Positions 34,667-43,496 of a stretch of 64,000 nucleotides of DNA are shown piece after piece; position 1 is the first letter of the stretch; every line of letters begins with the position of its first letter. The DNA is from Phycobacter azelaicus. GTDB taxonomy: Bacteria; Pseudomonadota; Alphaproteobacteria; Rhodobacterales; Rhodobacteraceae. Below the pieces are notes generated by a model, which was given only the letters and a program-made list of their open reading frames with translations, was not told the DNA's origin and ran no database searches. Both the position numbers and the translations under genes were made by a program. The stretch lies in contig NZ_WKFH01000003.1 of assembly GCF_014884385.1 (NCBI RefSeq), positions 1,371,001-1,435,000 of the forward strand, given 5' to 3'.

Positions 34667-35860
34667 ATGACGATCAATCCCCAGCGTTTTTTGGCCGATT
34701 TGCATACACTGAGGTCATTTGGGGCCTCTGGCGTTGGCAAAGGGGTGGTGCGACCGGCCTATTCCGCTGTTGAAATCGCCTCACGTCGATGGCTGGCCAG
34801 TCGCATGCAGGAAGCAGGGCTTGAGGTTCGCTTTGATGCGCTTGGAAATCTGTTCGGTTTGGCAGGAAAAAAATCGCTCCTCATAGGCTCCCATAGTGAT
34901 AGCCAGCCCGAAGGCGGCTGGCTCGATGGTGCGCTGGGTGTCATCGCCGGGCTGGAGATCGCACGGGCCAGCAAGGAAGCAGGTGGGCCGCCCATTTCCG
35001 TTGTCAGCTTTCAGGATGAAGAGGGGCGTTTTGGCGTTCTCACGGGCTCCGATGTCTGGACGGGGCGTTTGCCGATGTCCAAGGCGGATCAACTGACGGA
35101 TAGCAGTGGCCAGACCTTGCAGTCGGCGCGCCAACGGATGAAGGCAGGGGCGGACAGGACCGTGCCGCATGATCAGTTCACAGGCTATCTCGAAATGCAC
35201 ATCGAACAGGGGCCTGTTCTGGATTCCTCCACAGACCGGATCGGTGTGGTCACGGATATCGTCGGTATTCGGAATGTTCAGATCACGTTCACCGGACGCC
35301 AGAACCACGCAGGTACCACCCCTATGCATTTGCGCAGGGACGCCTTCCAGGCAGTGTCAGCCTTGAACATGCGCCTCAACGAAAGGTTTGCGGAGGTCGT
35401 CACGCCTGCAACGGTCTGGACCCTCGGGCATGTGGTGCTGCATCCAAATGCTTCTTCGGTTGTGCCGGGTAAGGCTGTTTTCACGTTCCAGTGGCGCGAT
35501 GCCGACAAGCAGCGCCTGGAGGTCATGGAGCAGATCCTGCGCGACAGCTGCAGCGAAATCGCCCGTGACTACGGGGTCGTTGCGGATCTCGGCACCGTGA
35601 TGGGTATCGACCCCACCGCCATGGACGCCCGGCTGCAAGCGGCTCTGGCCTTTGCTGCAGAAGAACTTGCGCCGGGGCAGTGGCGCAAGATGCCATCGGG
35701 CGCTTTGCATGACGCGTCCAATGTGGCAACGATCATGCCAAGCGCAATGCTCTTCGTGCCTTCGATCGGCGGGATCAGCCACGCATTTGACGAAGACACG
35801 GATGAAGAGGATCTGGTCCTGGGGCTTGAGGTGCTTGCAAAGGCGGCAGAGGCACTGTGA
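34667..35860 (+). CDS. M20 family amidohydrolase (allantoate amidohydrolase / N-carbamoyl-amino-acid hydrolase group)
   Basis: The 397-residue protein matches Zn-dependent hydrolases of the HyuC/AllC type. Metal-binding segments are [18 protein letters not shown] (His and Asp), FQDEEGRFG (Glu pair), [15 protein letters not shown] in the lid domain, and [11 protein letters not shown] (C-terminal His). These enzymes split ureido or carbamoyl groups from allantoate, ureidoglycine or N-carbamoyl amino acids; the exact substrate is unclear. AAGGAGA precedes ATG 34667. It is divergent from the histidine phosphatase gene over 230 bp, and no purine or pyrimidine catabolic genes flank it. Confidence 0.9.
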   Translation: MTINPQRFLADLHTLRSFGASGVGKGVVRPAYSAVEIASRRWLASRMQEAGLEVRFDALGNLFGLAGKKSLLIGSHSDSQPEGGWLDGALGVIAGLEIARASKEAGGPPISVVSFQDEEGRFGVLTGSDVWTGRLPMSKADQLTDSSGQTLQSARQRMKAGADRTVPHDQFTGYLEMHIEQGPVLDSSTDRIGVVTDIVGIRNVQITFTGRQNHAGTTPMHLRRDAFQAVSALNMRLNERFAEVVTPATVWTLGHVVLHPNASSVVPGKAVFTFQWRDADKQRLEVMEQILRDSCSEIARDYGVVADLGTVMGIDPTAMDARLQAALAFAAEELAPGQWRKMPSGALHDASNVATIMPSAMLFVPSIGGISHAFDEDTDEEDLVLGLEVLAKAAEAL

Positions 35861-35885
35861 CCTGTTGCGGGCCTCCAACGGCTTC

Positions 35886-36137
35886 TTACTCGGCTGCGAC
35901 GGCTGACATGTTGGCCCGGCCGTAGCCGCGTTTGAGCATGCGGTTTCGGTGCCTGTCCGCCGCGACAGAGGCTTCTCGCAGATTGCCGTAGATATTGATG
36001 ACGCTCTGCCCGCCTCGCCCTGAAACGCCCCATTCCCGGAGCACTGACACCTCGGAAAACAGGTTCATTGCCAATTCGATCCGATAGAACCGCGCAGGGC
36101 GTTTGGGGGTCTGGCGATAGAGCAGGCAGGTGGTCAT
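35886..36137 (-). CDS. Stand-alone WGR domain protein
   Basis: This 83-residue protein consists of one WGR domain: LLYRQTPKRPARFYRIELA, then VLREWGVSGRGGQSVINIYG, then a C-terminal KRGYG. In larger proteins, such as PARPs and some molybdenum regulators, WGR domains bind nucleic acid or mediate regulation. Here there is no fused catalytic domain. ATG 36137 is the start. Neighbours give no clear role: a convergent M20 hydrolase on one side and a response regulator 138 bp away on the other. Confidence 0.85.
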   Translation of the reverse strand: MTTCLLYRQTPKRPARFYRIELAMNLFSEVSVLREWGVSGRGGQSVINIYGNLREASVAADRHRNRMLKRGYGRANMSAVAAE

Positions 36138-36274
36138 GTATTGAATTTACTTACACCGATTCGCGGCGACAAGAGGCGATCACTCTGGAAGGTGCTCCTT
36201 TCCGTTGCGAGGCCCAACGGGAGGCGCGAATGACGGGCGGGAAATGCACGAAAAGAGGTGCAGCGCTTCGGTTC

Positions 36275-36979
36275 TCAGGTCCAGCTCACATCCCCAAGGA
36301 AGATATAGCCCGCACCATATATCGTCTTGATAAGCCGGGGGTTCTTTGGGTCTTCACGAAGCTTGGTACGCAGACGGGAGACGCGTACATCCATTGCTCG
36401 GTCAAAGCTGTCTCCGGCCGCGCCGCCCAAGGCCTCTTGCATCTGGGCGCGGGAAATCAGCCTTTTTGGACTTTCGAGGAACAGGCGCAGGACCTCTCCT
36501 TCTGCGTGGGAAAAGGGCGTTTCTCCTCCGTCCGCATCTTCGAGCACATAGCGATCGAAATGCGCCGTCCAGCCGGAGAACTGGGCCGAGTTTCCGCCTT
36601 GCACCTGTGCGCGGGGACCGCCGCGCAGGCGGGCACGGATCCGAGCGACCACTTCGGTGGGATCAAAAGGTTTGGTTATGTAGTCGTCGGCGCCCAGCTC
36701 TAGGCCAGTAACCCGGTCCTGTACCTGTGCCCGCCCTGAGATGATGATCACCGCCGCACCTTGTTCAAGGGCTAGGCGGTGCACCAGGCTCAGCCCGTCG
36801 GTGTCGGGCAGCGACAGGTCCACAAGACAGACATCGGGGGTCACGCGCTTCAGTGAGGCTTCGAATTCGCGTGCGCGAGAGAAACTCTGCGTGCGAAAGC
36901 CTGCATCTTCCAGAGTTTCGGTCAGGATCCGCCGGATTTCCGGTTCATCATCCAAAATGGTCACTAAGGGCGCGCTCAT
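36275..36979 (-). CDS. OmpR/PhoB-family response regulator
   Basis: This 234-residue protein has a receiver domain with the acidic pair D10-D11, phosphoacceptor D54 in CLVDLSLPDTDG, and the conserved lysine in DDYITKPFDP. A C-terminal winged-helix domain follows (FSHAEGEVLRLFLESPKRLI, DVRVSRLRTKLREDPKNPRL, KTIYGAGYIF). It binds DNA as a dimer when phosphorylated. Its ATG overlaps the stop of the hybrid kinase by 4 bp, so the two are a cognate pair, and the divergent CoA-ligase/ABC cluster is the obvious target. Confidence 0.95.
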   Translation of the reverse strand: MSAPLVTILDDEPEIRRILTETLEDAGFRTQSFSRAREFEASLKRVTPDVCLVDLSLPDTDGLSLVHRLALEQGAAVIIISGRAQVQDRVTGLELGADDYITKPFDPTEVVARIRARLRGGPRAQVQGGNSAQFSGWTAHFDRYVLEDADGGETPFSHAEGEVLRLFLESPKRLISRAQMQEALGGAAGDSFDRAMDVRVSRLRTKLREDPKNPRLIKTIYGAGYIFLGDVSWT

Positions 36980-38877
36980 GATGCGGTCTCCGGTTTGATC
37001 AGCGCCGAGAGCTGCTGGGTGGTAAAGGGTTTCTGCAGGACGGGCCCGCGCCGAAGGGCGGCGCGGTGAAGCGCATCTCCCGGTGGCAGGGAGGTCATCA
37101 GAATATGCGGCAAGTGAGAACCCGCCAGACGATCGGCCAGATCGATGCCTGTTGCCTCTCCTTCCAAGCGAATATCCGACAGGACCAATGCGATATCGGG
37201 AATATCCGCCGTCAGGGCCGACGCCTCATCTACACTGGTGGCTTCGATCACGGAATAGCCGAGGGCGATCAGCATGTCACGGAAAGTGGCGCGCAGGCTC
37301 TCGCTGTCTTCAACCAGCAGTGCAATCCCGCCGGAGGCGTCAGGCGCCAGCCTGTAGGGTAGGCGCAGGGTAACGCTTGCGCCTGACACGGTATTGCCGA
37401 TGCGCATGTCTCCGCCCGTAGATTTTGCCATATCATAGACGGTGGGCAGGCCAAGACCTGACCCTTCGCTGCCCTTGGTGGTGAAGAAGGGGTTCAGCGC
37501 CTGCTTGAGCGCTTCGGGGGAAAAGCCCGGGCCTGTGTCCGTGACCGTGATTTCAAGCCAGGTTTCCCCAACCGCATGGGCGCTGACGGTGATCTGCCCG
37601 GTTGTGCCGCAGGCATCGCGAGCATTGAAGATCAAATTCAGCAGGGCATCCTGAAGTTTGCCCGCATCGAGCAGCAACAGGACATCTGGCATGTTGTCGA
37701 GAATGCTGAGGCCGATGCCCTGCGGCAAAGAGGGGGAGGCAAGGATCTTCAGTTCGTTGAGAAGCACATGCATGTCCGTGGCTTGCGGGCGGAGCGTCCG
37801 CTGGCCGGTCATCTCTCCTATCCGGTTGAGCAGCCGACCGCCGCGCCGTGCTGCAGACAGTGTGCCTTGGATCAATTCCTCAGCCTCGGGCGGCAGATCC
37901 ATTTTTGCAAGTTTGCCCTGCATGCCAAGTATGATGGTCAGAAGGTTGGAAAAGTCATGCGCCAGACCCGAGGTCATCTGTGCCGCCATCTCGCGGCGAC
38001 GGGCCTGTTGCAGGGCGACGCGGGCCTGGGTTTCTTCCGTAACGTCCATCGAGAGGATGAATACACCGCCGCTGTTGTCGGGCGTAAAGGCGACGCGGAT
38101 TCGGCGGCTGCCGTGTTCCTCGGTGAATTCAAAGACCGGGCTGCTGCCCTTGTAGGCCGCCATAAGGTGAGGTTCGATCCGGGCAAAGGCGGCAGGTCCA
38201 AGCGCTTCGGAAATATGCATTCCGAGGATGTCCGAGGGGCGGCTGGGAAAAACCGAGCTAAGCCGCCTGTTGGTGTAGGTGTAGTAGCCCTCCGCGTCCA
38301 CATGGGCGATATGGGCCGGCATCATCTCGGTGGTCAGACGGGTGCGCGCTTCGATCTCGGTCAGCTGCCGCTTGGCCTCTTCCAGGGCGCTATTGGTGGC
38401 GGCGAGCTTGCGGTTGGCGGCAGAGAGCTCTTCAGTGTGAGTGATCAGCCGATCCGACATTTCCTCGGACCGGGCCCTGAGCAACAGTTCGACCCGTTTG
38501 GTGCGCGTGATATCCGTGTAGACGGAGACCCATCCGCCCTGGGGCAGTGGCGCCCCTTCGATCGAGATCACCTGCCCGTTGGCCCGGGTGCGTTCCAGGT
38601 AGTGGGGAACAAAGGCAAGCGCCTGTTCGACGCGGGCCTGAACGAAATCGTCGATATCCTCGATGGGGCCATATTCTCCGCTTTCGGCGATGTGGCGGAT
38701 GGTGTCGTCGAAGCGTGCGCCGGGCGTGACCAACCTGTCGGGCAGGGCGAACATCTCCTTGAAACGACGATTGCAGACGGCCAGACGCAGGTCACTGTCG
38801 TAAATCGACAAGGCCTGGGCAATCAGGTTGAGCCCGGCAGTCGTCATTGCGGCGCGCTGTTTGTCTGAGTGCTTCAT
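36976..38877 (-). CDS. Hybrid sensor histidine kinase with two PAS domains and C-terminal receiver
   Basis: The 633-residue cytosolic protein has, in order: a PAS domain (about 15-128, with QALSIYDSDLRLAVCNRRF), a coiled coil (130-180), a second PAS domain (185-290), a HisKA helix with H307 in GLAHDFSNLLTIIL, a HATPase domain (NLIFNARDACG, TDTGPGFSPE, GSGLGLPTVYDMAKS) and a receiver domain with phosphoacceptor D568 in LVLSDIRLEGE. No membrane helix is seen, so it should sense a cytoplasmic signal, possibly a CoA ester or redox state. ATG 38877 is the start. It is divergent from the acyl-CoA synthetase gene across 409 bp. Confidence 0.93.
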   Translation of the reverse strand: MKHSDKQRAAMTTAGLNLIAQALSIYDSDLRLAVCNRRFKEMFALPDRLVTPGARFDDTIRHIAESGEYGPIEDIDDFVQARVEQALAFVPHYLERTRANGQVISIEGAPLPQGGWVSVYTDITRTKRVELLLRARSEEMSDRLITHTEELSAANRKLAATNSALEEAKRQLTEIEARTRLTTEMMPAHIAHVDAEGYYTYTNRRLSSVFPSRPSDILGMHISEALGPAAFARIEPHLMAAYKGSSPVFEFTEEHGSRRIRVAFTPDNSGGVFILSMDVTEETQARVALQQARRREMAAQMTSGLAHDFSNLLTIILGMQGKLAKMDLPPEAEELIQGTLSAARRGGRLLNRIGEMTGQRTLRPQATDMHVLLNELKILASPSLPQGIGLSILDNMPDVLLLLDAGKLQDALLNLIFNARDACGTTGQITVSAHAVGETWLEITVTDTGPGFSPEALKQALNPFFTTKGSEGSGLGLPTVYDMAKSTGGDMRIGNTVSGASVTLRLPYRLAPDASGGIALLVEDSESLRATFRDMLIALGYSVIEATSVDEASALTADIPDIALVLSDIRLEGEATGIDLADRLAGSHLPHILMTSLPPGDALHRAALRRGPVLQKPFTTQQLSALIKPETAS

Positions 38878-39286
38878 TTTTTCTCCCGTTCCTTGGCTAT
38901 CATTCTGCAGCCGCATGGCAAGAGGGCGCGCAAGGCTTTCAAGTCCGCGTTGGCTTCTGTGTCAATCTTCCGCGCGGGAAAGCGTTCCCGCCTGAACCGG
39001 CATTTTCTCGAAAACGCCTCCCCAGCCGGGCCCGCCAAGGGATCGCACGACACCTGCGGGCGCGGCAGGGCTGTTGTGTCGTGTCCCGGCGTGGGATGCC
39101 GAGGTGTCGAGAAAACCAATATGAAACAAGGACAAGGCCGAATAATCGGCCCTGTTACAATTCGTAAGATTTGGGAAAAGATCAGGAAAAAGTTGACGCA
39201 CTACCTTGGGGCAGGTCCTAATCGGGACCAGAATCGCGGCACAGCGATCGTCCGGCCGGGGGAGGCCGGAAAGGGAGGAGATAAAA
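38878..39286. other. 409-bp divergent intergenic region (kinase / CoA-ligase cluster)
   Basis: No gene is supported here. The left half would hold the promoter of the minus-strand kinase gene. A small hairpin, GGCCGA-ATAA-TCGGCC (39136-39151), lies in the middle. On the right, TTGACG (39193-39198) and CCTAAT (39217-39222), spaced 18 bp, form a plausible sigma-70 promoter for the CoA-ligase cluster, leaving a leader of about 60 bp before the TTG start. No clear direct repeats for the response regulator were found by eye. Confidence 0.4.
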
Positions 39287-41260
39287 TTGGCTCAGACGCA
39301 GTCGAGCGCCGCAGGACTTCAGTCCTTGCCGGCGCTGCTTGAACGTAATGCCACCGAGTTTGCCGATCAGCCCGCCTACCGGGAAAAGGAATTCGGCATT
39401 TGGCAGGCCTGGACCTGGGCGCAAGCCGCCAAGGAGATCGAGGCGCTGGCTCTTGGCCTGATCAATCTTGGGGTTCAGGAAGGCGACTTCATCGCAATCA
39501 TCGGGCGCAACCGTCCCTACCTCTATTGGTCGATGGTTGCCGCGCAATCCGTGGGTGCGGTGCCGGTGCCGGTCTACAACGACTCTGCCGCCGAAGAACT
39601 GGCTTATGTGCTGGATCACTGCGGCGCGCGCTATGTGATTGCGGAAGATCAGGAACAGGTCGACAAGGTGCTGGAGATCCAGGACCAACTGCATGATCTC
39701 AAGCACGTGATTTACCTCGATCCGCGCGGCATGCGCAAATATGACCACCACACGCTGCACCAGTACAGCCACGTGCAGGAGCAGGGCCGCGCCGCCTATG
39801 ACGAGTGGATCACCGACCTGAAGGAACGCCGGGCCAAGCTGACCTACGACAGCACCTGCGTGATGCTCTATACCTCGGGCACCACGGGCAAGCCCAAGGG
39901 CGTGGTTCTCTCGAACCGCAACGTGATTGAAAGCGCAAAGAATTCGGCCGATTTCGATGGGCTCACCCGCAACGAGGACATTCTTTCGTACCTGCCGATG
40001 GCCTGGGTGGGGGATTTCATCTTCTCGATCGGCCAGGCCTACTGGTGCGGCTTCTGCGTGAACTGCCCGGAAAGCCAGGACACGATGATGACCGACCTGC
40101 GAGAGATCGGTCCGACCTACTTCTTTGCGCCGCCGCGCGTGTTCGAAGGCCAGCTGACCAGCGTCATGATCCGGATGGAGGACGCAGGCAGTCTCAAGCG
40201 CAAGATGTTCCACCACTTCTTGGCCCACGCCAAGAAGGTCGGCGGCGACATCCTGGATGGCAAGCCCGTGGGCCTCATGGACCGGCTGAAATACAAGCTG
40301 GGTGACATTCTGGTCTACGGCCCGCTGAAAGACACGCTTGGCTATGGCCGTATCCGCGTCGGCTATACCGCCGGTGAGGCCATTGGCCCGGAGATCTTTG
40401 ATTTCTACCGCTCGCTGGGGATCAACCTCAAACAGCTCTATGGTCAGACCGAAGCGACGGTGTTCATCACTGTGCAGCCCGATGGCGAAGTGCGCGCCGA
40501 CACCGTTGGTGTGCCTGCACCGGATGTGGAAATCCGCATCGATGACAATGGTGAGATCTTCTACCGCTCGCCGGGTGTCTTTGTGGAATACTACAAGAAC
40601 GCCGAGTCCACTGCTTCGACCAAGGACCCCGAAGGTTGGGTGGCAACAGGCGACGCGGGGTTCATCGAGACGGACAGCGGCCACCTGCGCATCATCGACC
40701 GCGCCAAGGACGTCGGCAAAATGGCCAACGGCGCGATGTTCGCGCCCAAGTATGTCGAGAACAAGCTGAAGTTCTATCCCGACATCCTTGAGGCTGTGCT
40801 CTTTGGCAATGGTAAGGACCGCTGTGTGGCCTTCATCAACATTGACCTTACCGCCGTGGGCAACTGGGCCGAACGCAACAACATCGCCTATGCCTCCTAT
40901 CAGGAGCTGGCGGGCCATCCCAAGGTTCTGGAGAGCATCCGCGAGCATGTTGAAGAGGTGAACAAATCCGTCGCCGCCGACGAAATGCTGTCGGGCTGCC
41001 AGGTGCATCGCTTTGTGGTGCTGCACAAAGAACTGGACGCCGATGATGGTGAGATGACCCGCACCCGCAAGGTGCGCCGCCGCATCGTCGAGGACAAGTT
41101 CGCCGATATCATCACCGCGCTTTATGACGGTTCCGAGCAGATCTCGACCACAACCGAGGTGACCTACGAGGACGGCCGCAAGGGCGCCATCAGCGCTACG
41201 CTGACCATAATGGATGCAAAGGTGGCTGCGGTCGCTCCGCAGCAGGTGGCAGCCGAATGA
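39287..41260 (+). CDS. AMP-binding acyl-CoA synthetase (long-chain-type)
   Basis: The 657-residue protein is an adenylate-forming ligase of the long-chain fatty acyl-CoA synthetase type. The AMP-binding P-loop LYTSGTTGKPKGVVLS starts at about residue 194, and YGQTEATVFITVQPDG and GWVATGDAGFIETDSG are the A5 and A8 motifs. The catalytic lysine region is RTRKVRRRIVEDKF near the C-terminus. I start it at TTG 39287 behind GGGAGGAG; no ATG gives the same N-terminus. It heads a plus-strand run of an ABC importer and a second CoA ligase, and probably activates the imported acid. Chain-length preference cannot be read from sequence. Confidence 0.9.
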   Translation: MAQTQSSAAGLQSLPALLERNATEFADQPAYREKEFGIWQAWTWAQAAKEIEALALGLINLGVQEGDFIAIIGRNRPYLYWSMVAAQSVGAVPVPVYNDSAAEELAYVLDHCGARYVIAEDQEQVDKVLEIQDQLHDLKHVIYLDPRGMRKYDHHTLHQYSHVQEQGRAAYDEWITDLKERRAKLTYDSTCVMLYTSGTTGKPKGVVLSNRNVIESAKNSADFDGLTRNEDILSYLPMAWVGDFIFSIGQAYWCGFCVNCPESQDTMMTDLREIGPTYFFAPPRVFEGQLTSVMIRMEDAGSLKRKMFHHFLAHAKKVGGDILDGKPVGLMDRLKYKLGDILVYGPLKDTLGYGRIRVGYTAGEAIGPEIFDFYRSLGINLKQLYGQTEATVFITVQPDGEVRADTVGVPAPDVEIRIDDNGEIFYRSPGVFVEYYKNAESTASTKDPEGWVATGDAGFIETDSGHLRIIDRAKDVGKMANGAMFAPKYVENKLKFYPDILEAVLFGNGKDRCVAFINIDLTAVGNWAERNNIAYASYQELAGHPKVLESIREHVEEVNKSVAADEMLSGCQVHRFVVLHKELDADDGEMTRTRKVRRRIVEDKFADIITALYDGSEQISTTTEVTYEDGRKGAISATLTIMDAKVAAVAPQQVAAE

Positions 41261-41306
41261 TGATCCGAGCGACAAAGACAGACAGCCAGAAAAAGGGGCT
41301 GGGCAC

Positions 41307-42125
41307 GTGAAAGATATGGAAGAAGGATACATCACCGAGGATGGCCGCAAGATTGGCGGTGTGGTGATGGAAATGAAGAATATCACCCTGCGGTTTGGCG
41401 GTGTGGTTGCGATCAAGGACATCTCGTTCGACATCCGCCAGGGCGAGATCCGCGCGATCATCGGTCCGAACGGTGCGGGTAAATCCTCGATGCTGAACGT
41501 GATCTCGGGCTTCTACATCCCGCAGGAAGGCGAGGTTTTCTATCAGGGCAAACCGCGCCCCCAGATGCGCCCTTATGAGGTTGCGCGTCAGGGCATCGCA
41601 CGCACCTTCCAGAATATCGCTCTGTTTGAAGGGATGAGCGTTCTGGACAACGTGATGACCGGACGGCTCAACTACATGAAAACGGGCCTGTTGCAGCAGG
41701 CGTGGTGGAAGGGCAAGGCCGAACAGGAAGAGACCGAGAACCGCGAAGTTGTGGAAAGGGTCATCGACTTTCTGGAAATCCAGCACATCCGCAAGACCCC
41801 GGTGGCGCGTTTGCCCTATGGTCTGAAGAAACGGGTGGAATTGGCGCGTGCCCTTGCGGCCGAGCCGAGCCTGCTTCTTCTGGATGAACCCATGGCCGGT
41901 ATGAACGTCGAGGAAAAAGAGGACATGTCCCGCTTTATCCTGGATGTGAATGATGAATTCGGCACCACAATCGCCCTTATTGAACACGATATGGGCGTGG
42001 TGATGGATCTGTCCGACCGGGTGGTCGTGATGGATTACGGCAAGAAGATCGGCGATGGAACGCCGGACGAGGTCCGCAACAACCAGGATGTGATCGACGC
42101 CTACCTTGGCGTTGCGCATGACTGA
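41307..42125 (+). CDS. ABC transporter ATP-binding protein, LivG-type
   Basis: This 272-residue ATPase of the hydrophobic amino-acid transport (HAAT) class has Walker A GPNGAGKSS, the signature region ARLPYGLKKRVELARAL with the degenerate LPYGL motif typical of LivG, Walker B LLLLDEPMAG and the H-loop IEHDMGVV. An insert QAWWKGKAEQEETENREVVE follows the Q-loop. GTG 41307 is chosen, with ATG 41316 as alternative. It lies 46 bp after the acyl-CoA synthetase and works with the LivF-type ATPase at 46126. LivG partners usually serve permeases for branched-chain amino acids, but the family also moves aromatic and other acids. Confidence 0.92.
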   Translation: MKDMEEGYITEDGRKIGGVVMEMKNITLRFGGVVAIKDISFDIRQGEIRAIIGPNGAGKSSMLNVISGFYIPQEGEVFYQGKPRPQMRPYEVARQGIARTFQNIALFEGMSVLDNVMTGRLNYMKTGLLQQAWWKGKAEQEETENREVVERVIDFLEIQHIRKTPVARLPYGLKKRVELARALAAEPSLLLLDEPMAGMNVEEKEDMSRFILDVNDEFGTTIALIEHDMGVVMDLSDRVVVMDYGKKIGDGTPDEVRNNQDVIDAYLGVAHD

Positions 42126-42154
42126 CCATCAGACCGGCTTGAGGGAGGCGAAAC

Positions 42155-43141
42155 ATGCCTGAACAACTGATTTTTGCGATGGAAGTCACGCTCAACGGTC
42201 TGATGGCCGGCGTGCTCTATGCGCTTGTCGCGCTCGGATTTGTCCTGATCTACAAGGCATCCGGCATCTTCAACTACGCCCAGGGCGTCATGGCGCTGTT
42301 TGCGGCGATGACACTGGTGGGGATCATGGACGGGCAGGTGCCCTTTGCGCATCTGATTAACGCGATCTTCGGTGGCCACATCACCCACTTTGGCTGGACG
42401 GTTCCGTCCTTCATAGCAATTCTCCTGACCGTGGCGGTGATGGTCCTTTTGGCTTGGCTTGTGCAGGTGCTGGTGATGAAGCATCTGGTGGGGCAGGAGC
42501 CGATCATCCTCTTTATGGCGACGATTGGCCTAGCCTACTTCCTCGAAGGCGTTGCCGACCTGATGTGGGGCTCCGAGATCAAGACGCTGGACGTCGGTAT
42601 CCCGCAGGGCATCAATCTCTGGATCGACGAGAAGACCTACAACATCTTTGGCTACGGCTTCTTCATCGACAATCTGGACATCGTGGCGACCATCGTGGCG
42701 GCGCTTCTGGTGACGGGCCTTGTGATCTTTGCCCAGTACACCAAACAAGGCCGCGCCATGCGCGCCGTGGCGGATGACCACCAGGCGGCTCTGTCGGTCG
42801 GGATCTCGCTGAACTTCATCTGGGTTCTGGTCTGGTCGGTTGCCGGTTTCGTGGCATTGGTCGCGGGCATCATGTGGGGCACCAAGTCGGGCGTGCAGTT
42901 CTCGCTGTCGCTGATCGCCCTCAAGGCGCTGCCGGTACTGATGCTGGGTGGCTTCACCTCGATCCCCGGCGCCATCGTGGGCGGCTTGATCATCGGCGTA
43001 GGCGAGAAACTCTTCGAATTCGCCATCGGCCCGATGGTTGGCGGCGCCACCGAGAACTGGTTCGCCTATGTGCTGGCGCTTTTGTTCCTGGTGTTCCGTC
43101 CGCAAGGCCTCTTTGGGGAGAAGATCATCGAAAGGGTCTGA
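42155..43141 (+). CDS. ABC transporter permease, LivH-type
   Basis: This 328-residue inner-membrane protein has about eight helices. Family features are EVTLNGLMAGVLYALVALGF at the N-terminus, IYKASGIFNYAQGVMALF, the EAA-like loop QGRAMRAVADDHQAALSVGI and GGFTSIPGAIVGGLIIGVGE. It pairs with the LivM-type permease at 43497. GAGGGAGG precedes ATG 42155. In this copy, one helix region is extended (residues 45-80) relative to E. coli LivH. Confidence 0.92.
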   Translation: MPEQLIFAMEVTLNGLMAGVLYALVALGFVLIYKASGIFNYAQGVMALFAAMTLVGIMDGQVPFAHLINAIFGGHITHFGWTVPSFIAILLTVAVMVLLAWLVQVLVMKHLVGQEPIILFMATIGLAYFLEGVADLMWGSEIKTLDVGIPQGINLWIDEKTYNIFGYGFFIDNLDIVATIVAALLVTGLVIFAQYTKQGRAMRAVADDHQAALSVGISLNFIWVLVWSVAGFVALVAGIMWGTKSGVQFSLSLIALKALPVLMLGGFTSIPGAIVGGLIIGVGEKLFEFAIGPMVGGATENWFAYVLALLFLVFRPQGLFGEKIIERV

Positions 43142-43235
43142 CGCACCCAATGATATCAAGGGTGGCTCCGTTCAGGGAGGGATGGGGCCGCACCGCAGGA
43201 GACTGAACGTAAGTAAAGACGGGGAGGAAAGACAC

Positions 43236-43493
43236 ATGCGAAAGCTCATCGCCATCGTCAATGTGATCGCCTGGTCGGGTTTCTGGGCCTTTGGCTACCT
43301 GGCGCTGACCTCCGGAGATTTTTCCGACACGCAGGTCGTGATCTCTGCCCTTCTTGCTGCTGCCGGTCTTTTTACAGGGATCCTAGCCTATCTGCGACTG
43401 GCCCGCATGGCCGAGCTCAGCGGATACGCGAAGAAGACAAATCAACTGGACGCAGCGGCCCGCAACCGCGCGCAGGAAAAAGGGAGCATCTAG
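43236..43493 (+). CDS. Small two-helix membrane protein of the ABC cluster (unknown family)
   Basis: This 85-residue protein starts at ATG 43236 behind GGGGAGG. Two hydrophobic helices (about residues 5-24 and 35-54) are followed by a charged C-terminal tail (LRLARMAELSGYAKKTNQLD) that should face the cytoplasm. I do not recognise it. It lies between the two Liv-type permeases, ending 3 bp before the second, in the same reading direction, so it is very likely made with the transporter. It may be a small accessory subunit; that is inference from position alone. Confidence 0.75.
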   Translation: MRKLIAIVNVIAWSGFWAFGYLALTSGDFSDTQVVISALLAAAGLFTGILAYLRLARMAELSGYAKKTNQLDAAARNRAQEKGSI

Positions 43494-43496
43494 AGC

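Noticed and set aside
39218..41461. 747-codon open frame antisense to the acyl-CoA synthetase gene
   Set aside because: GC-rich coding sequence leaves long open antisense frames. The translation has no family features, and the plus-strand gene is clear.
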